The notes under the pieces are model-generated. The model saw only the letters and a list, made by a program, of their open reading frames with translations. It made no database searches and was not told where the DNA came from. A program made the position numbers and the translations under genes. Of a stretch of DNA of 64,000 nucleotides, positions 7,407 through 14,844 are shown one piece after another (the stretch's first letter is position 1; every line of letters begins with the position of its first letter). Origin of the DNA: Desulfoglaeba alkanexedens ALDC (lineage in GTDB: Bacteria; Desulfobacterota; Syntrophobacteria; Syntrophobacterales; DSM-9756); contig NZ_CP040098.1 in the NCBI RefSeq assembly GCF_005377625.1, positions 124,001-188,000 on the forward strand, given 5' to 3'.

Positions 7407-8027
7407 GTGAGAACGATCGGCTATGTGGACGGGTTCAACCTGTACTATCGTGCCTTGAAAGGAACACCATATAAGTGGCTGGATTTGAATAAAATGCTTT
7501 CTCGTATCCTGAAAAAGGAAAACAGGTTGGTCGGGATACGATATTTCACAGCCATGGTGACCGGGCGGATTGACCCCGATCAGCCAAGAAGGCAAAGAAC
7601 CTATCTGAATGCTCTGGAAACGCTCCCCGGTCTCACCGTTCACTTGGGCACCTTCTTGGCAAAATCCACCAAAAGGCCTCTTTCGGGTTCAAATCCTCGG
7701 CAATTCGTCAGTATCGACAGTTTCGAAGAAAAGGGCTCCGACGTAAATCTGGCATCTTACCTTGTCCACGATGGCTGGCGGGACATGTATGACGTGGCAG
7801 TGGTCGTAACCAGCGATACCGACTTGATAACTCCCATCGAATTGGTCATCCGAGATCTGAAAAAACCGGTTGGCATCATCTCCCCCAGCATTCCTTGCCC
7901 GAAGGGGTTGGCCCAAGTGGCCAGTTTCGTCCGTCATATCCGAAAGGCGGATTTGAAAAATTGCCAATTCCCGGCAAGTTTTACTAATGCGCAGGGAAAA
8001 CGGATTACACAGCCCAGGGGCTGGTGA
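7407..8027 (+). CDS. NYN domain protein (PIN-like RNase fold)
   Basis: A 206-residue protein beginning VRTIGYVDGFNLYYRAL, the classical first acidic motif of NYN/DUF88 domains. Further acidic motifs are SFEEKGSDVNLASYLVHDG and VVTSDTDLITPI, which complete the PIN/FLAP-like metal site. The C-terminal end has IISPSIPCPKGLAQVASFVR. NYN proteins are predicted ribonucleases. The start is GTG 7407 with TGGAGATGGC upstream, preferred to the longer frame from TTG 7323 whose first 28 residues are not family-like. The gene lies between inverted halves of the CCACGAAGGCACGAAG repeat (7191-7215 and 8083-8108). Confidence 0.85.
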   Translation: MRTIGYVDGFNLYYRALKGTPYKWLDLNKMLSRILKKENRLVGIRYFTAMVTGRIDPDQPRRQRTYLNALETLPGLTVHLGTFLAKSTKRPLSGSNPRQFVSIDSFEEKGSDVNLASYLVHDGWRDMYDVAVVVTSDTDLITPIELVIRDLKKPVGIISPSIPCPKGLAQVASFVRHIRKADLKNCQFPASFTNAQGKRITQPRGW

Positions 8028-8069
8028 ATTGCTATGGAATGTTTGTGAAATGAGGATCGACGACACGCT

Positions 8070-8196
8070 TATGATGAAGGGCTTTGTGTTCTTTGTGTCT
8101 TTGTGGTTTTTATTTGAACCACGAAGACACGAAGGACACGAAGAAAAATATATGAAAAAAACTTTGTGCTCTTTGTGTCTTTGTGGTTCCAAATTA
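8070..8196. repeat. CCACGAAGACACGAAG palindromic repeats downstream of the NYN gene
   Basis: A right-hand half (TTTGTGTCTTTGTGGTT), a full AACCACGAAGACACGAAGGA unit and another TTTGTGTCTTTGTGGTT end are packed into 120 bases. They are inverted relative to the repeat on the left of the NYN gene. The last one ends 15 bases before the ribosome-binding site of the epimerase gene. Confidence 0.8.
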
Positions 8197-8212
8197 GAAA
8201 GGAGTATTCAGA

Positions 8213-9169
8213 ATGAAGACGGCGTTGGTTTGTGGAGCGGGTGGTTTTATCGGCAGTCACATGGTCAGAAGGCTGAAGGATGAAGGCTACTGGGTGCGGG
8301 GCGTGGATCTGAAGTTTCCCGAGTTCTGGGAAACCGTTGCCGACGATTTCGTCATCGGCGATCTGCGCGAGCAGGATCTGTGCCGGCGGATCGTGGACCG
8401 GCGCTTCGACGAGGTGTATCAGTTCGCCGCCGACATGGGCGGCGCCGGGTACGTCTTCACCGGCGTTCATGACGCCGACATCATGCACAACTCGGCCCAG
8501 ATCAACCTCAACATGCTCGATGTTTGCCACAAGCGCAACGTCAAGCGCATCTTCTATTCCTCCTCGGCCTGCATCTACCCCGAGTACAACCAGCTCGACC
8601 CGGACAACCCCAACTGCGCCGAGGACAGCGCCTACCCTGCCCAACCGGACAGCGAGTACGGCTGGGAGAAGCTCTTCAGCGAGCGCATCTACCTTGCCTA
8701 CCAGCGCAACAAAGGCATGGAGGTGCGCATCGCGCGCTTCCACAATATGTTCGGCCCCTACGGCTCCTGGAAGGACGGCAAGGAAAAGGCGCCGGCGGCC
8801 ATGTGGCGCAAGGTGGCCATGGCCCCGGACGGCGGCGAGATCGAGATTTGGGGCGACGGCAAGCAGACCCGTTCCTTCCTGTATATCGACGAGTGCCTCG
8901 ACGGCGTGCTGCGCCTGACGCGCTCGGACTGGAGCGGGCCGGTGAACATCGGCTCCGACGAGATGGTGACGATCGACCAGTTGGCCGACATGGCCATGGA
9001 GATCGCCGGCAAGAAGCTCGCCAAGAAGCACATCGACGGCCCGCTGGGGGTGCGCGGGCGCAACTCCGACAACCGGCTCATCCAAGAAAAACTCGGCTGG
9101 CGCCCGAGCCGGCCGCTTCGCGAAGGGCTGGAGAAGACCTACCGCTGGATCGCGGCCCAGGTGGGATAA
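8213..9169 (+). CDS. NAD-dependent epimerase, GDP-mannose 3,5-epimerase-like
   Basis: A 318-residue extended short-chain dehydrogenase/reductase. The N-terminal GAGGFIGSH binds NAD; FAADMGGAGYVFTGVH and SSSACIYPEYNQ closely follow plant GDP-mannose 3,5-epimerase, and EYGWEKLFSE contains the catalytic Tyr-X3-Lys. RSFLYIDECLDGVLRL and a C-terminal LGWRPSRPLREGL complete the family pattern. The enzyme would make GDP-L-galactose or a related GDP-sugar for the exopolysaccharide. AAAGGAG lies nine bases before ATG 8213. It is followed 15 bases later by the sugar transferase gene, so the two probably form one transcript. The exact stereochemistry is inferred from motif likeness only. Confidence 0.88.
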   Translation: MKTALVCGAGGFIGSHMVRRLKDEGYWVRGVDLKFPEFWETVADDFVIGDLREQDLCRRIVDRRFDEVYQFAADMGGAGYVFTGVHDADIMHNSAQINLNMLDVCHKRNVKRIFYSSSACIYPEYNQLDPDNPNCAEDSAYPAQPDSEYGWEKLFSERIYLAYQRNKGMEVRIARFHNMFGPYGSWKDGKEKAPAAMWRKVAMAPDGGEIEIWGDGKQTRSFLYIDECLDGVLRLTRSDWSGPVNIGSDEMVTIDQLADMAMEIAGKKLAKKHIDGPLGVRGRNSDNRLIQEKLGWRPSRPLREGLEKTYRWIAAQVG

Positions 9170-9184
9170 AAGGAGTCGATTGTC

Positions 9185-10610
9185 ATGCTGAAGGGGAAAA
9201 GACCATCTCTCAGAGAATCGAGCCCTTTTCTGATGCCTTTTCTGCGCCTGTTGGACGCCGGGTTGGTGGTGCTGACGCTCTATTCCATCGTGGTGCTGTA
9301 CGTCGGTCAGTGGGGTGACCAGTACACCGATCTGGCCGTCGCCGCCTTCGGCATGACCCTGCTGGTGTTCCATTACGCGGATCTCTATCGGCCATGGCGG
9401 GGGCAGAGCTTTATCAGCGAGTTTAGCGTCCTTTGCACGGCCTGGGTCATCGAGGTCGGGCTGGTGATGTTTCTGCTGTTCGTTTTCAAGCAGGGCCAGG
9501 TTTTTTCCCGCGCGGCGCTGCTCTCTTGGTTCGGGGCCGTGCCCATGGTCCTGTTCGTGGTGCATGTCTCCTTTCGCAAGATGCTCCGGTTGCTTCGGTC
9601 CAGCGGCAAGAACCTGCGCAGGGCGGTCATCGTGGGTGCCGGAGATCTCGGGTTCACCCTGGCGCGGCATATCGAAGCGGCCCCCTGGATCGGCATCCGG
9701 GTGATCGGTTTTTTTGACGACCGGAAAACCACCGCGGACCTGGCCGGCACGGCGCAGCGGGACCAAAACCATCCTGGGAACCGTTTCCGAGCTCAAAAAA
9801 TATCTTGAAAAGAACGACGTGGACTTTGTCTACATCGCCCTTCCCATGCGGGCCGAAGGCAAGATTCATGATATCCTGCAAAACTGCCGCACCCTGGGGG
9901 CGCGGCTTTTCCTGGTGCCGGATCTTTACGCCTTCCGCATTTTGAACACCCGGCTGGAGCGGCTGGGCTCGATGATGCTGCTGGATTTCAACCCCGAGTC
10001 GGGCCGCAAGCGGCTCTTCGATGTGGCCTTCTCGTTGCTGGTGATCCTTTGCAGCCTGCCGTTGACCCTGCCCATCGCCTTGCTGATCAAGCTGAACGAC
10101 GGGGGGCCGGTCTTCTACGGCCACCGGCGCATCACGGTCTCCGGCCGCGAGTTCAATTGCCTGAAGTTTCGCACCATGTGCGTCGATGCCGACCGCAAGT
10201 TGGCCGAGATCCTGGAGAGGGATCCGGCGGCGCGGCGGGAGTGGGCGCAGACCTTCAAGCTGAAGAACGATCCCCGCGTGACCTGGTTGGGGCGCTTTCT
10301 GCGCAAGACCAGCCTGGACGAGCTGCCCCAGTTCATCAACGTGCTGCGCGGCGAGATGAGCGTGGTGGGGGCCCGGCCCATCGTGCACAAGGAGCTGTGC
10401 GAGTATTATCGCGAAAACGGCGGGATCTACTGCTCCATCAAGCCGGGGATCACCGGGCCGTGGCAGATCGGCAAGCGCAGCGACACCGAGGACTACCAGG
10501 AGCGCGTCGAGCTGGACACCTGGTATGCCGTCAACCGCAACTTCTGGCTGGACCTGAAGATCATCTGCCTGACCGTGGTCAAGGTGCTTCGGGGTAGCGG
10601 GGCGTACTAG
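9185..10610 (+). pseudogene. Sugar transferase (copy 2), interrupted by a +1 frameshift
   Basis: The first frame (9185-9808) encodes a membrane N-terminus with about four hydrophobic segments and a nucleotide-binding-like VIVGAGDLGFTLARHI. The second frame (9714-10610) encodes the remainder and the catalytic domain (FNCLKFRTMCVDADRK, GEMSVVGARP). The frames meet near 9755-9768, where DDRKTTADLAG would continue into GTKTILGTVSELKKYL if one base were removed. Together they make a normal approximately 475-residue polyprenyl glycosylphosphotransferase. AAAGGAG precedes ATG 9185. The shift is either a true inactivating mutation, tolerated because copy 1 exists, or an assembly/sequencing error in a duplicated region. 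Confidence 0.85.
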
Positions 10611-10731
10611 ACGCAATGAGCCTCCTACTGCGGCATGGATGATTAGGTTTATTTAGATCCACAGATTACACAGATTTACACAGATAATTCTTTTTCTCGC
10701 GCAGAGGCGCAGAGGCGCAAAGAAAAAAAGG
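10611..10731. repeat. Composite dispersed repeat (second copy)
   Basis: Equivalent to 827-947: GGATGATTAGG, ATCCACAGATTACACAGATT and CTCGCGCAGAGGCGCAGAGG. It belongs to the 2-kb duplication. Confidence 0.8.
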
Positions 10732-10832
10732 CGGCGCTTTCATATTGTTGTCCGGGCGTCAGGATGATGGAGATCACGTTACTGTTGGCGTCGACTCGCA
10801 AATGCACTTTGGTAAGGACGTTTTGGGTAAAA
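10732..10832 (-). pseudogene. IS5-like transposase remnant (second copy)
   Basis: Counterpart of 948-1048 with a few base changes (one changes GQQ to GQQ-like DNN context). It has no start or terminal repeats and is truncated by the CTCGCGC repeat exactly as in copy 1, showing that the truncation preceded the duplication. Confidence 0.55.
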
Positions 10833-10857
10833 ACAAACCCGGTTTTTCCCTTTCTTT

Positions 10858-11709
10858 ATGATTTACAGACGCTACCTCCTGATTGTTGCGATTGCCACCT
10901 GCCTGGCCATCGGCATGGCCTGGGCCGTGCACCGGCCCGAGGCGGGCGGCGGCGGCTTTTCCGCCATGACCTTCAACGTGGGCGATGCCAACCCGCGGCC
11001 GTTCCCGGTGGCCCAAACCGCGGCCTGCATCCTGGAGGATGGCCGGCCGGATATTCTCTTCTTGCAGGAAGTGCCCGGAGGCCGGGCCAGGGCCGAGCTT
11101 TTGGAAGCCTTGGGGTATCCGCACGCGGCCGGGGCGCAGGCCAGGTCCGGGAAACTGGCCGGGCTGATGGTGCTATCGGTTTATCCCATCGGAGAAACGC
11201 GGGAGATCGAGCTGCCCAGCGACGGCAGAGGCTCCGGCGCGCTGTGCGCCGTGCTCGACATCGATGGCGAAAGAGTGCTGGCCTGCTCGGTGCATCTGGA
11301 CGAGGTGGATCCCAAGGTCCGCAACGCCGAGGGGCAGGTGGTCTTTTCCGCGCGCCAGGCATTGGATTCCATCTACGCCGAGCTTTTCACCGACACCGTG
11401 CGTACCGACGCGGTCAAGGCCCTGGGGGCGGCCGTCGCCGACGCTGGCATGCCGGTGATCCTGGCCGGCGATTTCAACACCGTGCCGGTATCGCGCACCA
11501 TCCGCCACGTGACCGCCCGATACCGGGATGTGCTCTGGCCCGGGGTGGACTGGTTTCAAGGCACTTATCACAAGATCGCTTTTCCGCTGAACCCGCGCAT
11601 CGATTACATCTTTGTATCCCCCCGGATCGCGGTGGACCAGGCCCGGGTGCCGCCCCGCAGCGCCGGGGATCATTTCCCGGTGAGGGCGGCATTGAAGAAA
11701 GGCGCATGA
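10858..11709 (+). CDS. Endonuclease/exonuclease/phosphatase family protein, membrane-anchored (copy 2)
   Basis: A 283-residue near-duplicate of the protein at 1074-1925, with the same N-terminal anchor and all EEP motifs intact (MTFNVGD, FLQEV, SVHLDEVD, LAGDFNTVP, NPRIDYIFV, GDHFPVRA). Differences are scattered (for example PPRSAGDH instead of LARSAGDH, and a C-terminal KKGA). Most third-position bases are identical, so the duplication is recent relative to the divergence of the neighbouring repeats. Both copies look functional. Confidence 0.85.
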   Translation: MIYRRYLLIVAIATCLAIGMAWAVHRPEAGGGGFSAMTFNVGDANPRPFPVAQTAACILEDGRPDILFLQEVPGGRARAELLEALGYPHAAGAQARSGKLAGLMVLSVYPIGETREIELPSDGRGSGALCAVLDIDGERVLACSVHLDEVDPKVRNAEGQVVFSARQALDSIYAELFTDTVRTDAVKALGAAVADAGMPVILAGDFNTVPVSRTIRHVTARYRDVLWPGVDWFQGTYHKIAFPLNPRIDYIFVSPRIAVDQARVPPRSAGDHFPVRAALKKGA

Positions 11710-11712
11710 CAC

Positions 11713-11861
11713 GAACTCCTTGTGCTGCGCGGCGCAACGAGGTTTCCTTCAAGGAATGGATGAAGATGGACCTGGCCTACATCGACAACTGGAGCCTGGG
11801 GCTCGATTTCAAGATCCTGGCGCGCACGGGCCTGGTGGTGGTTTTGGGGTATGGGCGGTAA
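11713..11861 (+). pseudogene. Second-type sugar transferase remnant with 124-bp internal deletion
   Basis: Counterpart of 1927-2201, but the segment between two CGCGGCG words (1944-1950 and 2068-2074 in copy 1) is missing. This removes GEMSLVGPRP and shifts the frame; only RNEVSFKEWMKMDLAYIDNW and the terminal GYGR remain readable. Deletion between short direct repeats explains it. Confidence 0.75.
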
Positions 11862-11876
11862 GGGACAACTGCGGGT

Positions 11877-12040
11877 TAGATCCACAGATTACACAGATTT
11901 ACACAGATAATTCTTTTTCTCGGGCAGAGGCGCAGAGGCGCAGTGAAAAAAATAGAATGATTTGGATGATTAGGATGGCGCCTGCGGCGCTGGATGAATG
12001 CCTGCGGCATGGATGATTTGGATGATTGGCATGGGTGAGG
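11877..12040. repeat. ATCCACAGATT + CTCGCGC composite, then GGATGATT hairpin array (left side)
   Basis: Composite repeat at 11878-11948 is followed by GGATGATTAGGATGG, GCGCCTGCGGCGC and TGCCTGCGGCA hairpins. Here the loop is TGCG instead of TTCG. The array ends eight bases before the start of the four-helix-bundle gene. Confidence 0.8.
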
Positions 12041-12047
12041 CATATTG

Positions 12048-12476
12048 ATGCAAGATGAGGTTTTGGAGAGGAATAAGAACCTGAATCGGGGGTTTCGGAA
12101 GCTGGAGGTTTGGAGAGAGGCTATTCAGCTTTATGGCTTTGAGAAGAAAGTCCTCGACAGTCTGAAAAAAATCTCGTTCAAGATAAAGGATCAGGTTTTG
12201 GATTCGGTGTTTTCTATCAGTTCCAACATTGCGGAAGGCTACTGCAGGAGGTCGATCAAGGAGTATATTCAGTTCATCAATGTGGCGTTGGGGTCTTGCG
12301 GGGAGAATTATTCGCAATTTTATGCCTTGTTGGAGTCAGGAGAGATCGGCAGGGCGGTTTTTGATGAGTTTGATGAGCGGCACCATCGGATTGAGAACAA
12401 GCTGATGAATCTGGCGAAGGCGCTCTCCAAGAAGATGAAGACGGGGCAGGATTGGGATTCGGATTACAAGGTTTGA
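12048..12476 (+). CDS. Four-helix-bundle (S23/IVP-type) protein
   Basis: A 142-residue all-helical protein with the family pattern NRGFRKLEVWREAIQLYGF, then DQVLDSVFSISSNIAEGYCR (SIxxNIAEG signature) and YIQFINVALGSCGENYSQ. The family takes its name from proteins encoded in 23S rRNA intervening sequences, but most members, like this one, are free-standing and of unknown function. ATG 12048 is preferred over TTG 12045; GGTGAGG lies upstream. The gene sits inside the GGATGATT/TTCG hairpin repeat, which resumes within 15 bases of its stop. Its AT-richer composition differs from the flanking exopolysaccharide genes. Confidence 0.88.
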   Translation: MQDEVLERNKNLNRGFRKLEVWREAIQLYGFEKKVLDSLKKISFKIKDQVLDSVFSISSNIAEGYCRRSIKEYIQFINVALGSCGENYSQFYALLESGEIGRAVFDEFDERHHRIENKLMNLAKALSKKMKTGQDWDSDYKV

Positions 12477-12480
12477 ACAA

Positions 12481-12695
12481 GTGGCTGCGGCACGGATGAT
12501 TCGCTTCGCGAAGGAATGCCTTCGGCATGGATGAGTCCCTTCAGGACGGATGATTTGGATGATTAGGATGGCGCCTTCGGCGCGGGATGATCCCTTCGGG
12601 ACGGATGATTTGGATGATTAGGATGGCGCCTTCGGCGCGGGATGATCCGTTCGGGATTGGATGATTCGCTTCGCGAAGGATGATTTGGAGGCCGC
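12481..12695. repeat. GGATGATT / TTCG hairpin array (right side of four-helix-bundle gene)
   Basis: Hairpins CGCTTCGCG, TGCCTTCGGCA, GCGCCTTCGGCGC and CCCTTCGGG alternate with GGATGATTTGGATGATTAGG. Two near-identical blocks (about 12545-12605 and 12601-12660) indicate recent tandem duplication. Confidence 0.85.
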
Positions 12696-12711
12696 TGGGG
12701 GCGGGGGCCGG

Positions 12712-12880
12712 GAAAAGATAAAATTCGAATATCCAAAACAATTTTCAAAATTCAAATAAAACAAATTAGAAACGGCAAAAGAAGATCTAAAGAGTTTTTT
12801 TGGTCATTGTTGTATTTGGTTATTCGAATTTGTTTTGAATTTCGATATTTGGATTTCGAATTTAAGTTTTTCGGCTTTAA
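12712..12880. repeat. AT-rich palindromic element
   Basis: An AT-rich block whose left arm (AAATTCGAATATCCAAAAC) is inverted at the right (ATTTGGATTTCGAATTTAAG), with TTTGTTTTGAATTTCG and its complement inside. No open frame or RNA gene is evident. It looks like a miniature inverted-repeat element and is only seen once in this window. Confidence 0.6.
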
Positions 12881-12911
12881 AGTTTTTGTTTTTCGTTAAT
12901 CTTTTACCCGC

Positions 12912-12940
12912 TTGACTTTGGTGCCTCGCAGGAATATGGT
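12912..12940 (+). promoter_or_regulatory. Possible sigma70-type promoter for the HicB gene
   Basis: TTGACT (12912-12917), 17-base spacer and TATGGT (12935-12940) lie about 35 bases before the HicB start. Seen by eye only. Confidence 0.4.
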
Positions 12941-12975
12941 TTTTAGTAATATGCTATCCGGAGGAGGATGTCAAA

Positions 12976-13197
12976 ATGAAATATACATTGCCAGTTGTTA
13001 TCGTCCGTCTGGAAAATGGTGACTATCTGGCAAGATGCGAGGACGTCAGGGCCACTGCCATCGGCGATACGCCCTCTGAGGCAGTTGCCAACCTGCGGGA
13101 GTCTATTGAACAGATTGAAAAGAAACGAGAATTAGTGTTTTCAGGCAGCCATACAGGGCCTATACGGGACTTTTCAAGGCAAAAAACAGAACTATAG
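12976..13197 (+). CDS. HicB-like antitoxin family protein (orphan)
   Basis: A 73-residue protein with the HicB N-terminal fold: KYTLPVVIVRLENGDYLARC, then GDTPSEAVANLRESIEQ. HicB proteins neutralise HicA ribonuclease toxins, but no HicA gene is adjacent here, so this is an orphan or related stand-alone protein. Strong Shine-Dalgarno GGAGGAGG precedes ATG 12976. The short tail SGSHTGPIRDF lacks the DNA-binding helix-turn-helix often found at the C-terminus of longer HicB proteins. Confidence 0.75.
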   Translation: MKYTLPVVIVRLENGDYLARCEDVRATAIGDTPSEAVANLRESIEQIEKKRELVFSGSHTGPIRDFSRQKTEL

Positions 13198-13278
13198 CCA
13201 TAATTAAAGTCTTTGACGGATATTGAAAATATTGTGATGATGCTCTATAATTAAAAAAATAGAAAAAAGGAGCACTTC

Positions 13279-13485
13279 ATGAATACGGGTCTGTTAGTTC
13301 TTTATACAGATAATGACGGCAGCCTCAAAGGGCTGCCAAAATTCCCACCAAACAAAAAGGTGGAGGTTTATTTTCGCATTACCGGCCCGATTGAAGCGCA
13401 ACGTCCTCCCCGACGCCTGCCCAATCCGGAGATAGCAGGAAAAATACTTATAAAAGGGGATGTTTTTGACACTTGCTGCCGTTGA
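13279..13485 (+). pseudogene. Antitoxin-like gene truncated by deletion
   Basis: AAGGAG precedes ATG 13279. Residues 1-61 (from MNTGLLVLYTDNDG, then KKVEVYFRI and IAGKILIKGD) resemble small antitoxins found before VapC genes, whose C-terminus normally reads IAGK-LGDI and continues for a few residues. Here the frame runs instead into the 3' end of a PIN-domain gene in the wrong frame and stops (FDTCCR). The family resemblance is by eye. Confidence 0.5.
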
Positions 13486-13615
13486 ACTTCCTGAACATCA
13501 TCGAGACCCGCAGGACAGACTTATGATCGCAACGGCATTAATCAATGATGCCAAATTGATGTCCGCCGATCAGAAGTTTCTTAAATATCAAGAAATTGTT
13601 AACAATTTGTTGTAA
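13466..13615 (+). pseudogene. PIN-domain (VapC-type) toxin, C-terminal remnant
   Basis: About 49 codons read LAAVELPEHHRDPQDRLMIA followed by TALINDAKLMSADQKF and a TAA stop. This is the C-terminal third of PIN toxins, with the HHRDPQDR-type acidic motif and SAD. The N-terminal two thirds are missing and the fragment is fused out of frame to the antitoxin gene at about 13462-13470. One deletion therefore removed the end of the antitoxin and most of the toxin. Confidence 0.75.
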
Positions 13616-13742
13616 CCCCACCAAAGCGGACAGCCCTTTGTGCTTTTTCAGAAGGGTCTTATTGGATCCGTAAAGGCCTCGTCTTGCATACCACCGCAGA
13701 CATCATCCACGTCGCACAAGACGTGCGCCTGCCGGCCCAGAA

Positions 13743-13866
13743 TCGAGAGTTAGGACACCCATTTCAGTGCTATGGAGCATCTATTCGAAAGCGGAATCCA
13801 AATATGAGCTTTGAGGCGCTGGGATTGACATCCACAGATTACACAGATTTACACAGATAATTCTTT
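13743..13866 (+). pseudogene. Deletion scar of a second HEPN/MNT locus
   Basis: The stretch TCGAGAGTTAGGACACCC through CTATTCGAAA matches the 5' part of the HEPN gene (from about 2697). It is joined directly to GCGGAATCCAAATATGAG, matching the last bases of the MNT gene and its downstream flank, including GATTGACATCCACAG and the following repeats. The join falls at GAAA, present at both ends of the missing 575 bases (2741-2744 and 3316-3319 in the intact locus). Confidence 0.85.
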
Positions 13867-13937
13867 CATCGCCCCAGAAATGCTCAATTATATGGATTTA
13901 GATCATGCGACAACTACCCTGACACAGGGGGTTGGTC

Positions 13938-14231
13938 TCATTTCCTAACTGCATCTAATTCCTTTTTAATATCCTCTGCAAGCCAATGCCTCACCAATGT
14001 CTGATAGGGCATAGCCTTCATGGTGGCGAGCTTCTTAATTGCCTGAACATGAAGTGGATCCAACTTAATTGAGATGTTCTTCAGTTTTCTTTTACGCTTC
14101 CCTGTGATGATGTCCTGACGAATGTCGTCTTGCAGGCTAAAGGTAACGGGCTCTTCCGTGATCTCATCCAGGATATTCTCCTGATCGTAGTATTCAGCCC
14201 AAGTTTTTCGAGTTGTTTGTTCGGTTTTCAT
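13938..14231 (-). CDS. brnA: BrnA-type antitoxin
   Basis: A 97-residue protein whose C-terminal half is a ribbon-helix-helix domain (KNISIKLDPLHVQAIKKLAT ... MPYQTLVRHWL), typical of CopG/BrnA antitoxins, which bind DNA and neutralise the partner. The N-terminal half is acidic and probably wraps the toxin. It starts three bases after the stop of the BrnT gene, with AGGAGCTAACC as ribosome-binding site, so the two form an operon (toxin first, as usual for BrnTA). Confidence 0.85.
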   Translation of the reverse strand: MKTEQTTRKTWAEYYDQENILDEITEEPVTFSLQDDIRQDIITGKRKRKLKNISIKLDPLHVQAIKKLATMKAMPYQTLVRHWLAEDIKKELDAVRK

Positions 14232-14233
14232 GG

Positions 14234-14506
14234 TTAGCTCCTGCGTTTCTTATAGTATTGCAATTCTGCACGGGACATGTCCCAGCCTGTAAACGCCCGG
14301 ACAATGCCCTTGGGTTTTAGCTCGAATATAATTGTTAGATACCGCCCGTCAAATGTAGGTCCAAAAACGGCATAATGCCCTTGTTTTGTCTTTCTAAAAA
14401 AGGGTTTGTTGGCGAAGACCTCTTCTGCTTCCTCCGGAGTAACGCCGTGGCCGAGTTGGAGATGCAGGGCATTGCCTTCATCCCATTCGAAATCATTAAT
14501 TCTCAA
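14234..14506 (-). CDS. brnT: BrnT family ribonuclease toxin
   Basis: A 90-residue protein with the BrnT pattern: FEWDEGNALHLQLGHGVTPE, EEAEEVFANKPFF, GRYLTIIFELK and the C-terminal AFTGWDMSRAELQYYKKR. BrnT toxins are RelE-fold ribonucleases that cut RNA and inhibit translation. The start is TTG 14506 behind AAGGAGATC, a weak start codon that may keep toxin levels low. A stretch of GTTCCTAGATATACAAAG upstream may hold the promoter. Confidence 0.9.
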   Translation of the reverse strand: MRINDFEWDEGNALHLQLGHGVTPEEAEEVFANKPFFRKTKQGHYAVFGPTFDGRYLTIIFELKPKGIVRAFTGWDMSRAELQYYKKRRS

Positions 14507-14645
14507 AAAACGATCTCCTTGTTCCTAGATATACAAAGTATTACCTGATTGATGAAATTTGTCAAGTTGAAATATACATTCCGCAGTCATGTCGTTGATT
14601 AGTGGCGTAATTCAGCAATTCCCGCATTCGGCCCTGATTGTGGGG

Positions 14646-14750
14646 TCATGCGATTAGCTTGATGCATATGGGGTGTTGCCCCGCAATGTTATTCATGAAG
14701 GTGGTTGCCCCCTGTGTCAGGGTGGTTGTCGTTATGATCTGATCCAAGGA
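14646..14750 (-). pseudogene. Possible PIN-domain C-terminal remnant
   Basis: On the minus strand the end of an open frame reads SLDQIITTTTLTQGATTFMN and ends PICIKLIA, which resembles the DAIQ-ATAL-GA-FLTND and KVI ending of PIN proteins. A shorter similar stretch, on the plus strand, lies at about 13895-13945. The rest of the frame is repeat-derived. This is a weak call. Confidence 0.3.
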
Positions 14751-14844
14751 GTAAACATGTCCTGTAGTATACACAAATTTCGGTAGATGATTCATCAGGG
14801 GGTTGATGACGTTTTGGCGAAGGTTGATGGGGGCACGGAGCTTG

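Noticed and set aside
8069-9796. 575-codon open frame antisense to the epimerase and sugar transferase
   Set aside because: Shadow of real genes with repeat-derived ends.
13616-13742. Possible short gene before the HEPN scar
   Set aside because: A stretch reading KGLVLHTTADIIHVAQDV is open but has no start, no ribosome-binding site and no family I recognise.
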